In this document: positions 15,233 through 22,410 of the stretch, one piece after another
Layout: every line of letters starts with the position of its first letter
Position numbering within the stretch: position 1 is the stretch's first letter
Origin: a virus
Virus record (IMG/VR): IMGVR_UViG_3300043777_000365
Coordinates: 1-64,000 of that record
DNA: 64,000 nt
Reading direction: 5' to 3' (one strand)
Translations under genes and position numbers: made by a program
Notes under the pieces: generated by a model
The model's input: the letters and a program-made list of their open reading frames with translations, nothing else
Told to the model about the DNA's origin: nothing
Database searches by the model: none

Positions 15233-15699
15233 CACCCCACCTTCCCCGCGGTGGCCACCCTCCAGTCGGACACGAGCCCGGCGCAGAACTGGAGCCGGGC
15301 CCCGATTCGCCGCCCGTCGGGCCGGCGCTTCTTCTGCTCCACCTCCCGCCGCCACACCCACCGCATGAACCCGACCATCCTCGCCGCGTCCCCGCCGAAC
15401 GACTCCCTCAGCGTCCGGCCCGCGAGCAGCGTGCTCGCCGAGAACGCCTTGGGGGACATGTCCCCCGGCTCCGGCGCCACCTTGTAGACCTGCTCGTGCA
15501 GCCACGCCCAGAGCGCGACCAGGTGCGACGGCCTCATCTCCCCCCACCGCTGCGCCCTCCGGAGCTCCTCGGCCTCCGCCCTCACCACCTCCACGTGGGC
15601 CCTGCTCCCGATGCAGCTCGTCGCCTTTCTCTTCGGCCGCTTGAGCCTGATGGAACTCTCCAGCTCGTTGGCGCAGAAGTCGATCGAGAGCATCGCCAT
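15232..15699 (-). CDS. Hypothetical protein
   Basis: A 155-aa basic, Trp-rich helical protein (MAMLSIDFCANELESSIRL). Start placed at the ATG after GGAGG; the CATGAT motif at 15740-15745 is about 40 nt further up, so here the leader is longer than usual. Function unknown. Confidence 0.7.
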   Translation of the reverse strand: MAMLSIDFCANELESSIRLKRPKRKATSCIGSRAHVEVVRAEAEELRRAQRWGEMRPSHLVALWAWLHEQVYKVAPEPGDMSPKAFSASTLLAGRTLRESFGGDAARMVGFMRWVWRREVEQKKRRPDGRRIGARLQFCAGLVSDWRVATAGKVG

Positions 15700-15853
15700 G
15701 GGCACTACCTCCTTCGGGTTGGTCGGGGACGCGGACACCATCATGCCGCCGACGGATGAGCCGCCGTCGGCGCGCAAGGAGACGACTATGCGCCGGCGCT
15801 CAGGCGGTGGGAACCGCGCGGCGCGTCACCCGTTGGAAACCCGGGTTTCCAAA
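15700..15853 (-). promoter_or_regulatory. CATGAT motif and palindrome
   Basis: CATGAT at 15740-15745, GGAGG just before the 15699 start, and a perfect palindrome at 15833-15852 directly after the stop of the gene at 15854. Nothing else is visible in this 154-nt gap. Confidence 0.5.
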
Positions 15854-16099
15854 CTAGTCCCCGATCGTCACGTCCAACTCAATCCACCGGAACGGCTCGA
15901 CGACGTCGACCATGCACCGACCCTTCCAGACGCCGGTCTTGCAATCATCCGGGCTGGACGTGCAGGCGAGCTCGCCGAACCGGAGCGCGCTCCTCGGCAC
16001 CCACCCGCAGTCCGGGATGTCGGACGGGATCTCGCAGCCCATCCCGCGCAGCTCCCCAGCCGTGATGCACGTCCGCTCGTCGTACTCGGGCTCGGTCAT
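15854..16099 (-). CDS. Cys-rich small hypothetical protein
   Basis: An 81-aa protein (MTEPEYDERTCITAGELRG) with six Cys in CEIPSDIPDC, C..DDCKTGVWKGRC. Acidic, no signal peptide. ATG overlaps the SF2 helicase stop, so it is co-translated with it. Confidence 0.7.
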   Translation of the reverse strand: MTEPEYDERTCITAGELRGMGCEIPSDIPDCGWVPRSALRFGELACTSSPDDCKTGVWKGRCMVDVVEPFRWIELDVTIGD

Positions 16100-17577
16100 T
16101 CGGCCACCGTCACCTGCTTCGCCCACGCTCGCATGTTGCGCAGGTGCTCGTAGAACACCCGCTCGTCCCAGAGGTAGTGGAGGACCGCGTCGACCTTGCC
16201 CGCGCTGTTCCTGCAGAGCCGCCCTCGCACCTGGTTGAACAGCTGCTTGTTCGCCGCGATGGGCATCGCGCACACGCCGCGGCTCACCGTCGGCAGGTCG
16301 AGCCCGAGCCCCACCGCCTGCACCGTGCCCACGGCGCAGGCGAGCTCGCCCGCCTTCATCCTCCTCACCGTCTCCCGGAACTCCGTCCGGTTGTCCTGCC
16401 CCCCGAGCAAAAGCCCCGAGCGCACCCCGCGCGCGTTGAGCTGCACGTCCATCCGCCGGCAGTGGTCCACCCGGTGGCTGAAGACGAGCACCTGGTGGCC
16501 GGCGCGCGCCTCCCGCTCGGCCACGTCGACGGCGAGCTTGGTGCGCGAGGCGTCCGCCTCCATCGCGTCGAGCAGTGGCTTGTAGTCCTTGGCGAAGTCG
16601 AGCTCCCGCGGGCCGAGCAGCGCGTCCGCCTCGGGGTCGCCGGCGAGCGTCGGCCTCCAGCCCGTCTCGTACACGACCACCGCCACGTCGACCACGCGCC
16701 CCAGCCTCACCAGCTCGTCGTGCCCGACCTCGAGCGACACGTCGCCGAACTCGTCCTTGATGAGGAACGTCATCCCGTCCTTCCTCCGCTCGTCGGCCGT
16801 GATCCCGATCCGGTAGCGGGACGCGAACGGGTCGATGCTCGCGACGAACGTCTTGGCCGCGAAGCGTGACAGCTCGTCCGCCCCGACCATCCCCCACCAC
16901 CTGTAGAACTTGGGGTCCTTGATGCGGGCGATGGTCTGCTGCATCGCGACCGTCACCGGCGAGTAGGTGGGCGCCTTGCCGCCGCCCACCCGCCCTATAA
17001 GCCTCCGGTCCACCCCGAGCTCCGACTCGACTCGGTCCACCCACTGGTCGAGCAGGGCCGCGCTCCACACCACCACGAGCGTGGGGAACTTCTTCCGCAC
17101 CGCGCACGCGAGGAACGACGTCGTCTTGCCGCCGCCGACTCCGCCGCGGATGGAGCAGTTCTCCTCCGCGAGCATCGCCTGCACGAGCCGCTCTTGGTCC
17201 GGGTAAAGCGCGCGGTCGTCGTTCGGGAAGATGTCCTTGGGCCACTCGAACCCGGTCCGGTACCGCTCCGGCAGCTCCCCCTCCGTCCGCTCGTCGACCA
17301 CGTGCATCGCTTGGCCGGCGGCCTCGAGCGCCTCGCGCACGCGCCCCAGCCCGCCGCGGGGGAAGGACGCCTCGTCGTCGACCTCGGACCGCCACGTCGC
17401 GATCGTGGGGGGGTGCTCGCGGTGGTCGAACCGCTTGCCCATCGCCTTGAGCTTCCAGTGCCTCGGGTTGCGGTGGGTGAACGCCGCCTTGAGGGCGGCC
17501 ATCGCCTCGGGCTCGACCTGGCTGGGGGAGAGCCGGATGCGGTCGTCGACGACCACCCGGGCGACGCGGTCCGCCAT
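16096..17577 (-). CDS. SF2 DEAD/DEAH-type helicase
   Basis: A 493-aa ATP-dependent helicase of the UvsW/RAD25-like kind. Walker A GGVGGGKTT (145-153), a DE motif in GADELSRF, the segment GITADERRKDG, VLVFSHRVDHC as motif IV region and QVRGRLCR as motif VI are visible. The long N-terminal region (1-125) may read damaged or branched DNA. Likely roles are recombination or replication restart. The ATG overlaps the stop of the upstream gene. Confidence 0.88.
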   Translation of the reverse strand: MADRVARVVVDDRIRLSPSQVEPEAMAALKAAFTHRNPRHWKLKAMGKRFDHREHPPTIATWRSEVDDEASFPRGGLGRVREALEAAGQAMHVVDERTEGELPERYRTGFEWPKDIFPNDDRALYPDQERLVQAMLAEENCSIRGGVGGGKTTSFLACAVRKKFPTLVVVWSAALLDQWVDRVESELGVDRRLIGRVGGGKAPTYSPVTVAMQQTIARIKDPKFYRWWGMVGADELSRFAAKTFVASIDPFASRYRIGITADERRKDGMTFLIKDEFGDVSLEVGHDELVRLGRVVDVAVVVYETGWRPTLAGDPEADALLGPRELDFAKDYKPLLDAMEADASRTKLAVDVAEREARAGHQVLVFSHRVDHCRRMDVQLNARGVRSGLLLGGQDNRTEFRETVRRMKAGELACAVGTVQAVGLGLDLPTVSRGVCAMPIAANKQLFNQVRGRLCRNSAGKVDAVLHYLWDERVFYEHLRNMRAWAKQVTVAE

Positions 17578-18164
17578 CAGTCGACCGCGACGCACTCCCC
17601 GCCGGGCTCGCGCGGCAGCCAGACGCGGGCGTTCGGCTTGGGGTAAGCGCCGAACAGAACATCGCTCAACCGGGCCCGGAAAAACCCGTCCCACTCTCCA
17701 TCGTACCGATTCCACGAGATGCGCTTCCCCACGGCGTCGAGGTCGGCGCCCATCAGCACCAACAACAACTTCCTCCACAACGGAGCCTTGCCCGCCAGCA
17801 CGTCGGACAAGGACGGAGCGCGCTCGAGATAAGTCCGCGCGGAATCGGTTGCGGCGTCGACCTCGGCCTTCGACTTCTTCGGCCGGACGGCGGCCGTCGC
17901 CTCCACCGGCTCAACGTGGAGACCGATCCCGTCGAAGGCCATGCGCTTGAAGTCCACCCCTTGGGCGAGCAGGTCGCCGGCCCGGTGCCTGCGGACCCAC
18001 TCCTCCTTGTCGAGCTGGACGCCGACGTGGAGCTCACCACGCCACCCCAGCCCGCTCCTCGCCCCGGCCCGCTGCCTCGCGGCCCCCTTGCACGACTCCA
18101 GGTCGCACGTCCCGGGCCGGTCGACGCTCCTCAGGCAAACCTTGCAATAGCTCTGCAGCGGCAT
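17577..18164 (-). CDS. Zinc-binding hypothetical protein
   Basis: A 195-aa protein (MPLQSYCKVCLRSVDRPG). C7, C10, C20 and C25 form an N-terminal zinc finger, followed by basic segments and a mixed alpha/beta region. Overlap with the helicase start suggests a linked role in DNA metabolism; not recognised. Confidence 0.7.
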   Translation of the reverse strand: MPLQSYCKVCLRSVDRPGTCDLESCKGAARQRAGARSGLGWRGELHVGVQLDKEEWVRRHRAGDLLAQGVDFKRMAFDGIGLHVEPVEATAAVRPKKSKAEVDAATDSARTYLERAPSLSDVLAGKAPLWRKLLLVLMGADLDAVGKRISWNRYDGEWDGFFRARLSDVLFGAYPKPNARVWLPREPGGECVAVD

Positions 18165-18176
18165 GCCCCCATCATG
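18165..18176 (-). promoter_or_regulatory. CATGAT leaderless promoter motif
   Basis: CATGAT (18171-18176), GGGGGC, then the ATG of the 195-aa protein; preceded by GCGCGG as in most copies. Confidence 0.55.
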
Positions 18177-18181
18177 CCGCG

Positions 18182-18424
18182 CTACCGGGCCGGCACGAGG
18201 CGGGAACCGCACATGTTGCAGCACCCGGCCCAGACCCGGTGTGGGGGGTGCGGGCAGCCGAGCCCGAGGTCGGCGCGCGCCCAGAGGTAGACCTGGTCGT
18301 CCGAGACCTCGATCTTCCTCTCGTCCCGGACCTGGAGCAGCCGGACCACATGCCTCCCGAGCAGCACCTCGAACATCCGCTCCGTGCGCTCCCTAAGGTC
18401 GTCCTCCTCCTCGTCATCGCTCAC
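18182..18424 (-). CDS. Small zinc-binding hypothetical protein
   Basis: An 80-aa protein (MSDDEEEDDLRERTERMF) with an acidic N-terminus and a C-terminal Cys/His cluster (CPHPPHRVWAGCCNMCG). GTG start overlapping the upstream gene's end. Confidence 0.65.
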   Translation of the reverse strand: MSDDEEEDDLRERTERMFEVLLGRHVVRLLQVRDERKIEVSDDQVYLWARADLGLGCPHPPHRVWAGCCNMCGSRLVPAR

Positions 18425-19070
18425 GGGTCCGCTCCTCCACCTCGCCGGGCCTCTTCCCCGGGAGCACGTAGTGCTGCCGCACCCCTCCCCTCCACTGCCG
18501 GATCGCGTCGAGGCAGTCGTCCACGAACCTCCTCGCGTCGTCGACCATGCCCACCTCGTAGCCCGCGTGCTGGAGCATCGACGACGCCGTCCCCGACTGC
18601 GACGCCACCATCCGGAACCGCGACAGCATCGCCTCGAGCTTGCCCATCGCCCGGTAGATGTCCGCCTCCGCGTACCCGTGCATCCCCTCCGTCGGCTCCC
18701 AGTTGTACCAGCGCACCCGCGTCTGCCCGTGGCTCAGACCCATCTGCACCGGGCGGAACCGGATGTACTGCATGTACCGGGAGCCGAAGTTGAGGCTGCC
18801 CTCCAGCACGCTTTGCGCGTAGTGCCGCTCCATCACCGGCACCTCGACGACCGGCCTCCTCGGCACCCACCGGTCGCCCCGCTGCTCCATCCCGAAGAAG
18901 TCCACCTCGTAGAGGCCCTCGTGCGTCCGCGGGTCGCCGAACCACCGGCCGAGCTCCACGGCCGGCTCGACTCGGGCGGGGTGCCGCTCCGCCCACGCCC
19001 GGAGCTTCTCCTGCCGCTTGGCCTCCGCCGTCATGCGGCGGGCGCGCTTTTTCTCCTGCCTGTGCGTCAT
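18414..19070 (-). CDS. Hypothetical protein with basic N-terminus
   Basis: A 218-aa protein (MTHRQEKKRARRMTAEAK). The first 35 residues are very basic, followed by an aromatic-rich domain (YMQYIRFRPVQMGLSHGQTR) and a helical end. DNA or RNA binding is possible; no family recognised. Confidence 0.7.
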   Translation of the reverse strand: MTHRQEKKRARRMTAEAKRQEKLRAWAERHPARVEPAVELGRWFGDPRTHEGLYEVDFFGMEQRGDRWVPRRPVVEVPVMERHYAQSVLEGSLNFGSRYMQYIRFRPVQMGLSHGQTRVRWYNWEPTEGMHGYAEADIYRAMGKLEAMLSRFRMVASQSGTASSMLQHAGYEVGMVDDARRFVDDCLDAIRQWRGGVRQHYVLPGKRPGEVEERTRER

Positions 19071-19264
19071 CGCAACACCCTCCCCCGCTTGGCCACCACG
19101 TTCAGCAAGTTCAGGAGAGCCAGGTCCCACGCGCACGGCTCCGCGTTCGGGTTCGCGTTCAAGCTCGCCAAAGAGATGCCGTTCACGTCCACGATGTCCG
19201 CATGCTCGATGGTGTACGGGCCGTGCTCCACGAGCGGGCTCTTGCTCCTCTTCAGCTTCTTCAT
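19067..19264 (-). CDS. Small hypothetical protein
   Basis: A 65-aa protein (MKKLKRSKSPLVEHGPYTI). CATGAT at 19271-19276 with 6 nt to the ATG. Overlaps the following gene by 4 nt. Confidence 0.65.
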   Translation of the reverse strand: MKKLKRSKSPLVEHGPYTIEHADIVDVNGISLASLNANPNAEPCAWDLALLNLLNVVAKRGRVLR

Positions 19265-19277
19265 CCCCCCATCATGC

Positions 19278-19475
19278 TCACCCGAAGGATCCTTCTCGGC
19301 GGGATCGGCGGATGACCTCGAGCAGCGCCGGGGCCGACATCGCCATCGCCCGGGCCAGCGCCTCCGTCTCGTGGTGTTCCACCCCCAGGCCGAAGTCGCG
19401 GTCGTCCAGCGCCCGCTCCACGTGGGCCGCCAGCGCCTCCAGGTTCGGCCGGTACAGCTCAGAGAGCCCGCTCAC
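19278..19475 (-). CDS. Small helical hypothetical protein
   Basis: A 65-aa protein, GTG start (VSGLSELYRPNLEALAAHVE), two amphipathic helices. Overlaps the upstream stop (GTGA). Confidence 0.6.
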   Translation of the reverse strand: MSGLSELYRPNLEALAAHVERALDDRDFGLGVEHHETEALARAMAMSAPALLEVIRRSRREGSFG

Positions 19476-19918
19476 TTGCCCACCCCGTCGATGAACGCGA
19501 CGAGCTCGTCGTCCAGCTTCGACCCCGTGGGCTGGTTCTCCCACCCCCGGACCCGGCCGAACGCGGCCAGGGCAGCCTGGCGGTACCGGGAGAGCTTCTC
19601 CCCCTCCTTCGTCACGGCCGGGTCCCGCATCCCGTCGTTGTGCCCGGCCGTGTCCGGCCAGTGCAGACCGGCCGCGTTCCCCTCCGGCAGGTAGACCGCC
19701 GTCACCTCCGGCCTGCCCACCATCCTCCAGCCCCGGATCGCGTGCGGGTGCGAGCCGATCGACCCGCTCGTCGCGTTCTGCACCCGCTGCTCGCAGCTCC
19801 TCGCCGCCTCCTCGTACACCTGCTTCGCGGTGCACTTCGTCCCCCACACGTCCGGGAGCAGAGCCTCCAACCGCACCGTCACCACCGCCCGAGCCGACAC
19901 GTCCTTCTCTTCGCCCAT
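19472..19918 (-). CDS. Hypothetical protein
   Basis: A 148-aa protein (MGEEKDVSARAVVTVRLEA). Beta-rich N-terminus, central GSHPHAIRGWRMVG segment, helical C-terminus. It sits 7 nt below a CATGAT hexamer, with the palindrome just upstream. Confidence 0.7.
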   Translation of the reverse strand: MGEEKDVSARAVVTVRLEALLPDVWGTKCTAKQVYEEAARSCEQRVQNATSGSIGSHPHAIRGWRMVGRPEVTAVYLPEGNAAGLHWPDTAGHNDGMRDPAVTKEGEKLSRYRQAALAAFGRVRGWENQPTGSKLDDELVAFIDGVGK

Positions 19919-19957
19919 GCCCCCCATCATGCCCTCGTTGGAAACCCGGGTTTCCAA
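19919..19957 (-). promoter_or_regulatory. CATGAT motif with adjacent palindrome
   Basis: CATGAT (19926-19931) to ATG spacing is 7 nt; the perfect palindrome (19938-19957) begins 6 nt upstream of the hexamer, covering the place of a -35 box. Confidence 0.6.
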
Positions 19958-19965
19958 CACCCCCC

Positions 19966-20184
19966 TCAGGAGAGCAGCGTCGTCCACCACCGGTGCAAGC
20001 ACGCCGGGCAGCCCACCAGGGTCAGCGTCCGCAGCACCGACCCCCGCCGCGTCGACCTCCACGCCTTCCGCTGCTCGGCCAACACGATCCGGACCGGGCT
20101 CTGCTCCCCCGACCTGCCCTCGTGCAGGTACATCCCCCGCTTGCACGACGGGCACTTCAACGAGAGCGGGCGGCCCGTGGGCAC
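19966..20184 (-). CDS. Zinc-ribbon small protein
   Basis: A 72-aa protein with GTG start. CPSC (about 11-14) and CPAC (about 59-62) pairs frame a basic middle, a typical treble-clef/zinc-ribbon layout. Function unknown. Confidence 0.65.
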   Translation of the reverse strand: MPTGRPLSLKCPSCKRGMYLHEGRSGEQSPVRIVLAEQRKAWRSTRRGSVLRTLTLVGCPACLHRWWTTLLS

Positions 20185-20187
20185 CGG

Positions 20188-20394
20188 TCAAGCCTTCCTG
20201 CTCTGCTCGTCGAGCTTAGCCACCTGCCCCGCCGCCGCCTCCCGCTCCGGGGTGCTCAGGGTCAGGTTGTTCGACCGCTTTGCCCAGTAGACCCGCTGGT
20301 CTTGCAAGAGCACCCGCTTCGTCATCCGGTCCGCCACCACCAGTGCCCCCACCATCACCGCCCCGACCACCACCATCCCCAGCTCGATGATCAT
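20188..20394 (-). CDS. Single-pass membrane protein
   Basis: A 68-aa protein: hydrophobic helix at residues 2-22 (ELGMVVVGAVMVGALVVA) followed by a basic and coiled segment. An N-terminal anchor with a cytoplasmic or periplasmic tail fits a small lysis or membrane accessory protein, but no specific role can be assigned. Confidence 0.65.
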   Translation of the reverse strand: MIIELGMVVVGAVMVGALVVADRMTKRVLLQDQRVYWAKRSNNLTLSTPEREAAAGQVAKLDEQSRKA

Positions 20395-20671
20395 CCGCGC
20401 ACCTCTCCCCCTTCTTCTTCCTCCAACCACTTCCTCAGGTCTTAGATTTTGTTTTCGAGATCCCCGGAAAGGGTTTGAGCTGAAGAGAACCCCCCTACCC
20501 CCCATAGAACTTTGGTGGAGGGTAGGAAGCTCAGCTCGGGGAACCCTGAGGCGCCTATTCGGAGCCCTTTTCGGAAATGGGAATCGCCGCGTCGAACCAC
20601 ACACCGCCGTGGATGTGCACCCCCCATGATGCCGCGGCATGATGAGGCCCCATGAGCGAGCCAACGTTCCG
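20395..20671. ncRNA. Structured intergenic element, possible leader RNA
   Basis: This gap holds nested complementary arms: AGGGTT (20470-20475) with AACCCT (20542-20547), GAGCTGA (20477-20483) with TCAGCTC (20531-20537), and CCTACCC (20494-20500) with GGGTAGG (20520-20526). An alternative stem pairs CCGGAAAGGG (20464-20473) with CCCTTTTCGG (20565-20574). Two exclusive folds suggest an attenuator or riboswitch-like leader, probably for the minus-strand membrane gene. A plus-strand CATGAT (20638-20643) and a 7-codon ORF (20652-20675) follow. Confidence 0.5.
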
Positions 20672-20907
20672 ATGACCGGTCCCCCGCGCTTCCAGAAGGG
20701 GGGCAAGAGCCTCAGCTACGCCGGCCAGGCGAGGCTCACCCGCATCTTGCGCACCCACACCCAGGCCTGGGCGAGCGAGCTCGTCGGGGCCAGCTACACG
20801 ACGCTGCTCAAGCTCGCCGACGGCGGCCACGGCATGCCGACACCGTCGCCTGCATCGAGGCGAGGCTCGAGTCTTTGGTGGAGCCGCCCCCGCTCTCGAA
20901 GGCTTAG
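20672..20907 (+). pseudogene. Small HTH protein with a -1 frame change
   Basis: ATG at 20672 overlaps the stop of a 7-codon ORF (MSEPTFR). The frame encodes KSLSYAGQARLTRILRTHTQ and ASYTTLLKLADGGHGMP, a helix-turn-helix. The matching continuation (DTVACIEARLESLVEPPP) lies one frame back from 20839 and ends at TAG 20905-20907, which overlaps the opposing gene's stop as TTAG. Either a 1-nt deletion broke the gene or a programmed -1 shift is used. Confidence 0.55.
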
Positions 20908-21197
20908 GGGGCCGGCGGGGGGATGGTCGACTGCCGCCTCGCGGAGATGTCGGCCGCGCGGGACTTCGCCCCGGCGATCTCCTGCTCGGGGGTCTTCGTG
21001 GGGAGGAGCGGCTTGAAGAGCGGCGACTGCATCAGCCAGAGGGCCGTCGCGCAGGCTACGACGATCAGGTGGTACGCAGTCGCTGGCAGGAGCGGCTGCA
21101 GGTACGGGAGCTGGGGGGCGAACGTCGCGACGCCGGTCACCACCAGGACGGCGTAGTGGACGAGCATCTTGGGCTGGAGCCAGGCGGGGAGACTCAT
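20904..21197 (-). CDS. Two-helix membrane protein
   Basis: A 97-aa protein with hydrophobic segments at about 13-30 and 38-58, then a soluble tail (TPEQEIAGAKSRAADI). Size and topology fit class II holins or similar phage membrane proteins, though no lysis genes surround it, so holin is only one possibility. Confidence 0.65.
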   Translation of the reverse strand: MSLPAWLQPKMLVHYAVLVVTGVATFAPQLPYLQPLLPATAYHLIVVACATALWLMQSPLFKPLLPTKTPEQEIAGAKSRAADISARRQSTIPPPAP

Positions 21198-21320
21198 GCC
21201 CCGGAGGGTACCATGGGGAGGTTGGAAACCCGGGTTTCCAACCCCCGGCGAGCTTTCTGGTTCACCGTGAGCTATATATTGGGGGTGCGGCCAAGCCGGC
21301 CGCGAAAGGAACCCCCCGCC
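21198..21320. promoter_or_regulatory. Divergent control region with palindrome
   Basis: The perfect palindrome (21222-21241) sits between the minus-strand membrane gene and the plus-strand lipoprotein. On the plus strand an AT-rich -10-like TATATATT (21274-21281) is followed by a hairpin GCGGCC/GGCCGC and GAAAGGAA before the ATG. Confidence 0.5.
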
Positions 21321-22409
21321 ATGAGCAAGCCCACCAAGCCCCTCTGCGTCGTCCTCGACCGGCCCGGGCTAGCCCCGACCGTCCACCGCTTCGACGACCT
21401 GGCCAAGGCCAACCCGGAGGCGTTCGTCGAGGGGGACGAGCAGCTCCTGCGCGACGGCCGGACCATCGCCTGGGCGGAGGGCTCCACCCTCTCGCGCGAG
21501 GAGTGCGACCTGTGCCGCGGCTGCGGCGCCCCCATCGCGGTCCGCGCCCTGCGCTGCCACGCGTGCGCCCACGCCGACGAGGGCAAAGGCTACGTCGCCA
21601 ACTGCCGCATGGCCGACCTGAAGGCCAGGCTGTTCGCCGGGGTGGTCGGGGCGCTGGCCCTGCTGGTCGCCGGGTGCAGCGGGGCCTCTCCGGGGACGCT
21701 CATCGAGCCCTTGGACAAAGCCCCCAGGACGCCCCAGGACGCCGCCGCGGACCCGGACGGGGCAACCCACGGGCCCGGCGGGCCGGACGCGTCTCCGCCA
21801 GGCCACGACGCCGCGTTGCCACCTCCCGACTCCTCCGCGCCGGACGCTCCAGACGCCGGGCCCGGCCCGACCTGCCCGACCGGGACGTGCGGCAGCTACG
21901 CCTACATGGGGCTGACCTGCGGCGGAGCTTGCCCGCCCGGGGACGGGTGCTCCACGTTCGCGTTCGGCGGGGACTCCGGGACCTGCGGGGCGCTCCCCTC
22001 GTGCGACGGGACCACCTGCGGCCCCGTCACCAACAGCTACGGCTCGGTCGACTGCTCGTGCGCGGCCGGCTCGGTCTGCACCTCGGCGTCCCCTCCGCCC
22101 AACGCGGGGTTCTGCTGCACGACGGACACCGCCCTGAACGCGACCTGCGCGAGCAACGGCTACCCAGGCACCGTCGGCCACGTGTGCCCCACGGGAGGCT
22201 TCGCCGTGCCGGGGTGCACGGAGGTGACGACGTCGGAGATCTACTGCTGCGGCGGGTTCGACGCCGGCCCGGGCACCTGCTCCCTCGACCTCGGCGACGA
22301 CGCCCTCTGCGCCGACGCCGGCCCGGGCGTCCACGCCTACGAGTGCACGGGCTCGGGGGACATGGCCGGGTGCACCTACGCCGCCCCCGGCGTCTACTGC
22401 TGCGGGTGA
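21321..22409 (+). CDS. Cys-rich lipoprotein with zinc-ribbon N-terminal extension
   Basis: A 362-aa frame. Residues 1-96 form a soluble segment with CRGC and CHAC pairs (zinc ribbon). Residue 97 onward (MADLKARLFAGVVGALALLVAGCS) is a clear lipoprotein signal with lipobox VAGC. After it come a Pro/Asp/Ala linker and about 190 residues with many Cys (CPTGTCGSYAYMGLTC), of the sort found in myxobacterial surface proteins. Either the internal ATG is the true start of the lipoprotein or two proteins are made from one frame. It is a likely moron affecting the host surface, for example superinfection exclusion. Confidence 0.75.
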   Translation: MSKPTKPLCVVLDRPGLAPTVHRFDDLAKANPEAFVEGDEQLLRDGRTIAWAEGSTLSREECDLCRGCGAPIAVRALRCHACAHADEGKGYVANCRMADLKARLFAGVVGALALLVAGCSGASPGTLIEPLDKAPRTPQDAAADPDGATHGPGGPDASPPGHDAALPPPDSSAPDAPDAGPGPTCPTGTCGSYAYMGLTCGGACPPGDGCSTFAFGGDSGTCGALPSCDGTTCGPVTNSYGSVDCSCAAGSVCTSASPPPNAGFCCTTDTALNATCASNGYPGTVGHVCPTGGFAVPGCTEVTTSEIYCCGGFDAGPGTCSLDLGDDALCADAGPGVHAYECTGSGDMAGCTYAAPGVYCCG

Positions 22410-22410
22410 C

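Noticed and set aside
20904-21197. Holin
   Set aside because: Two membrane helices fit, but there is no endolysin or spanin next to it and many phage membrane proteins look alike; left as a membrane protein.
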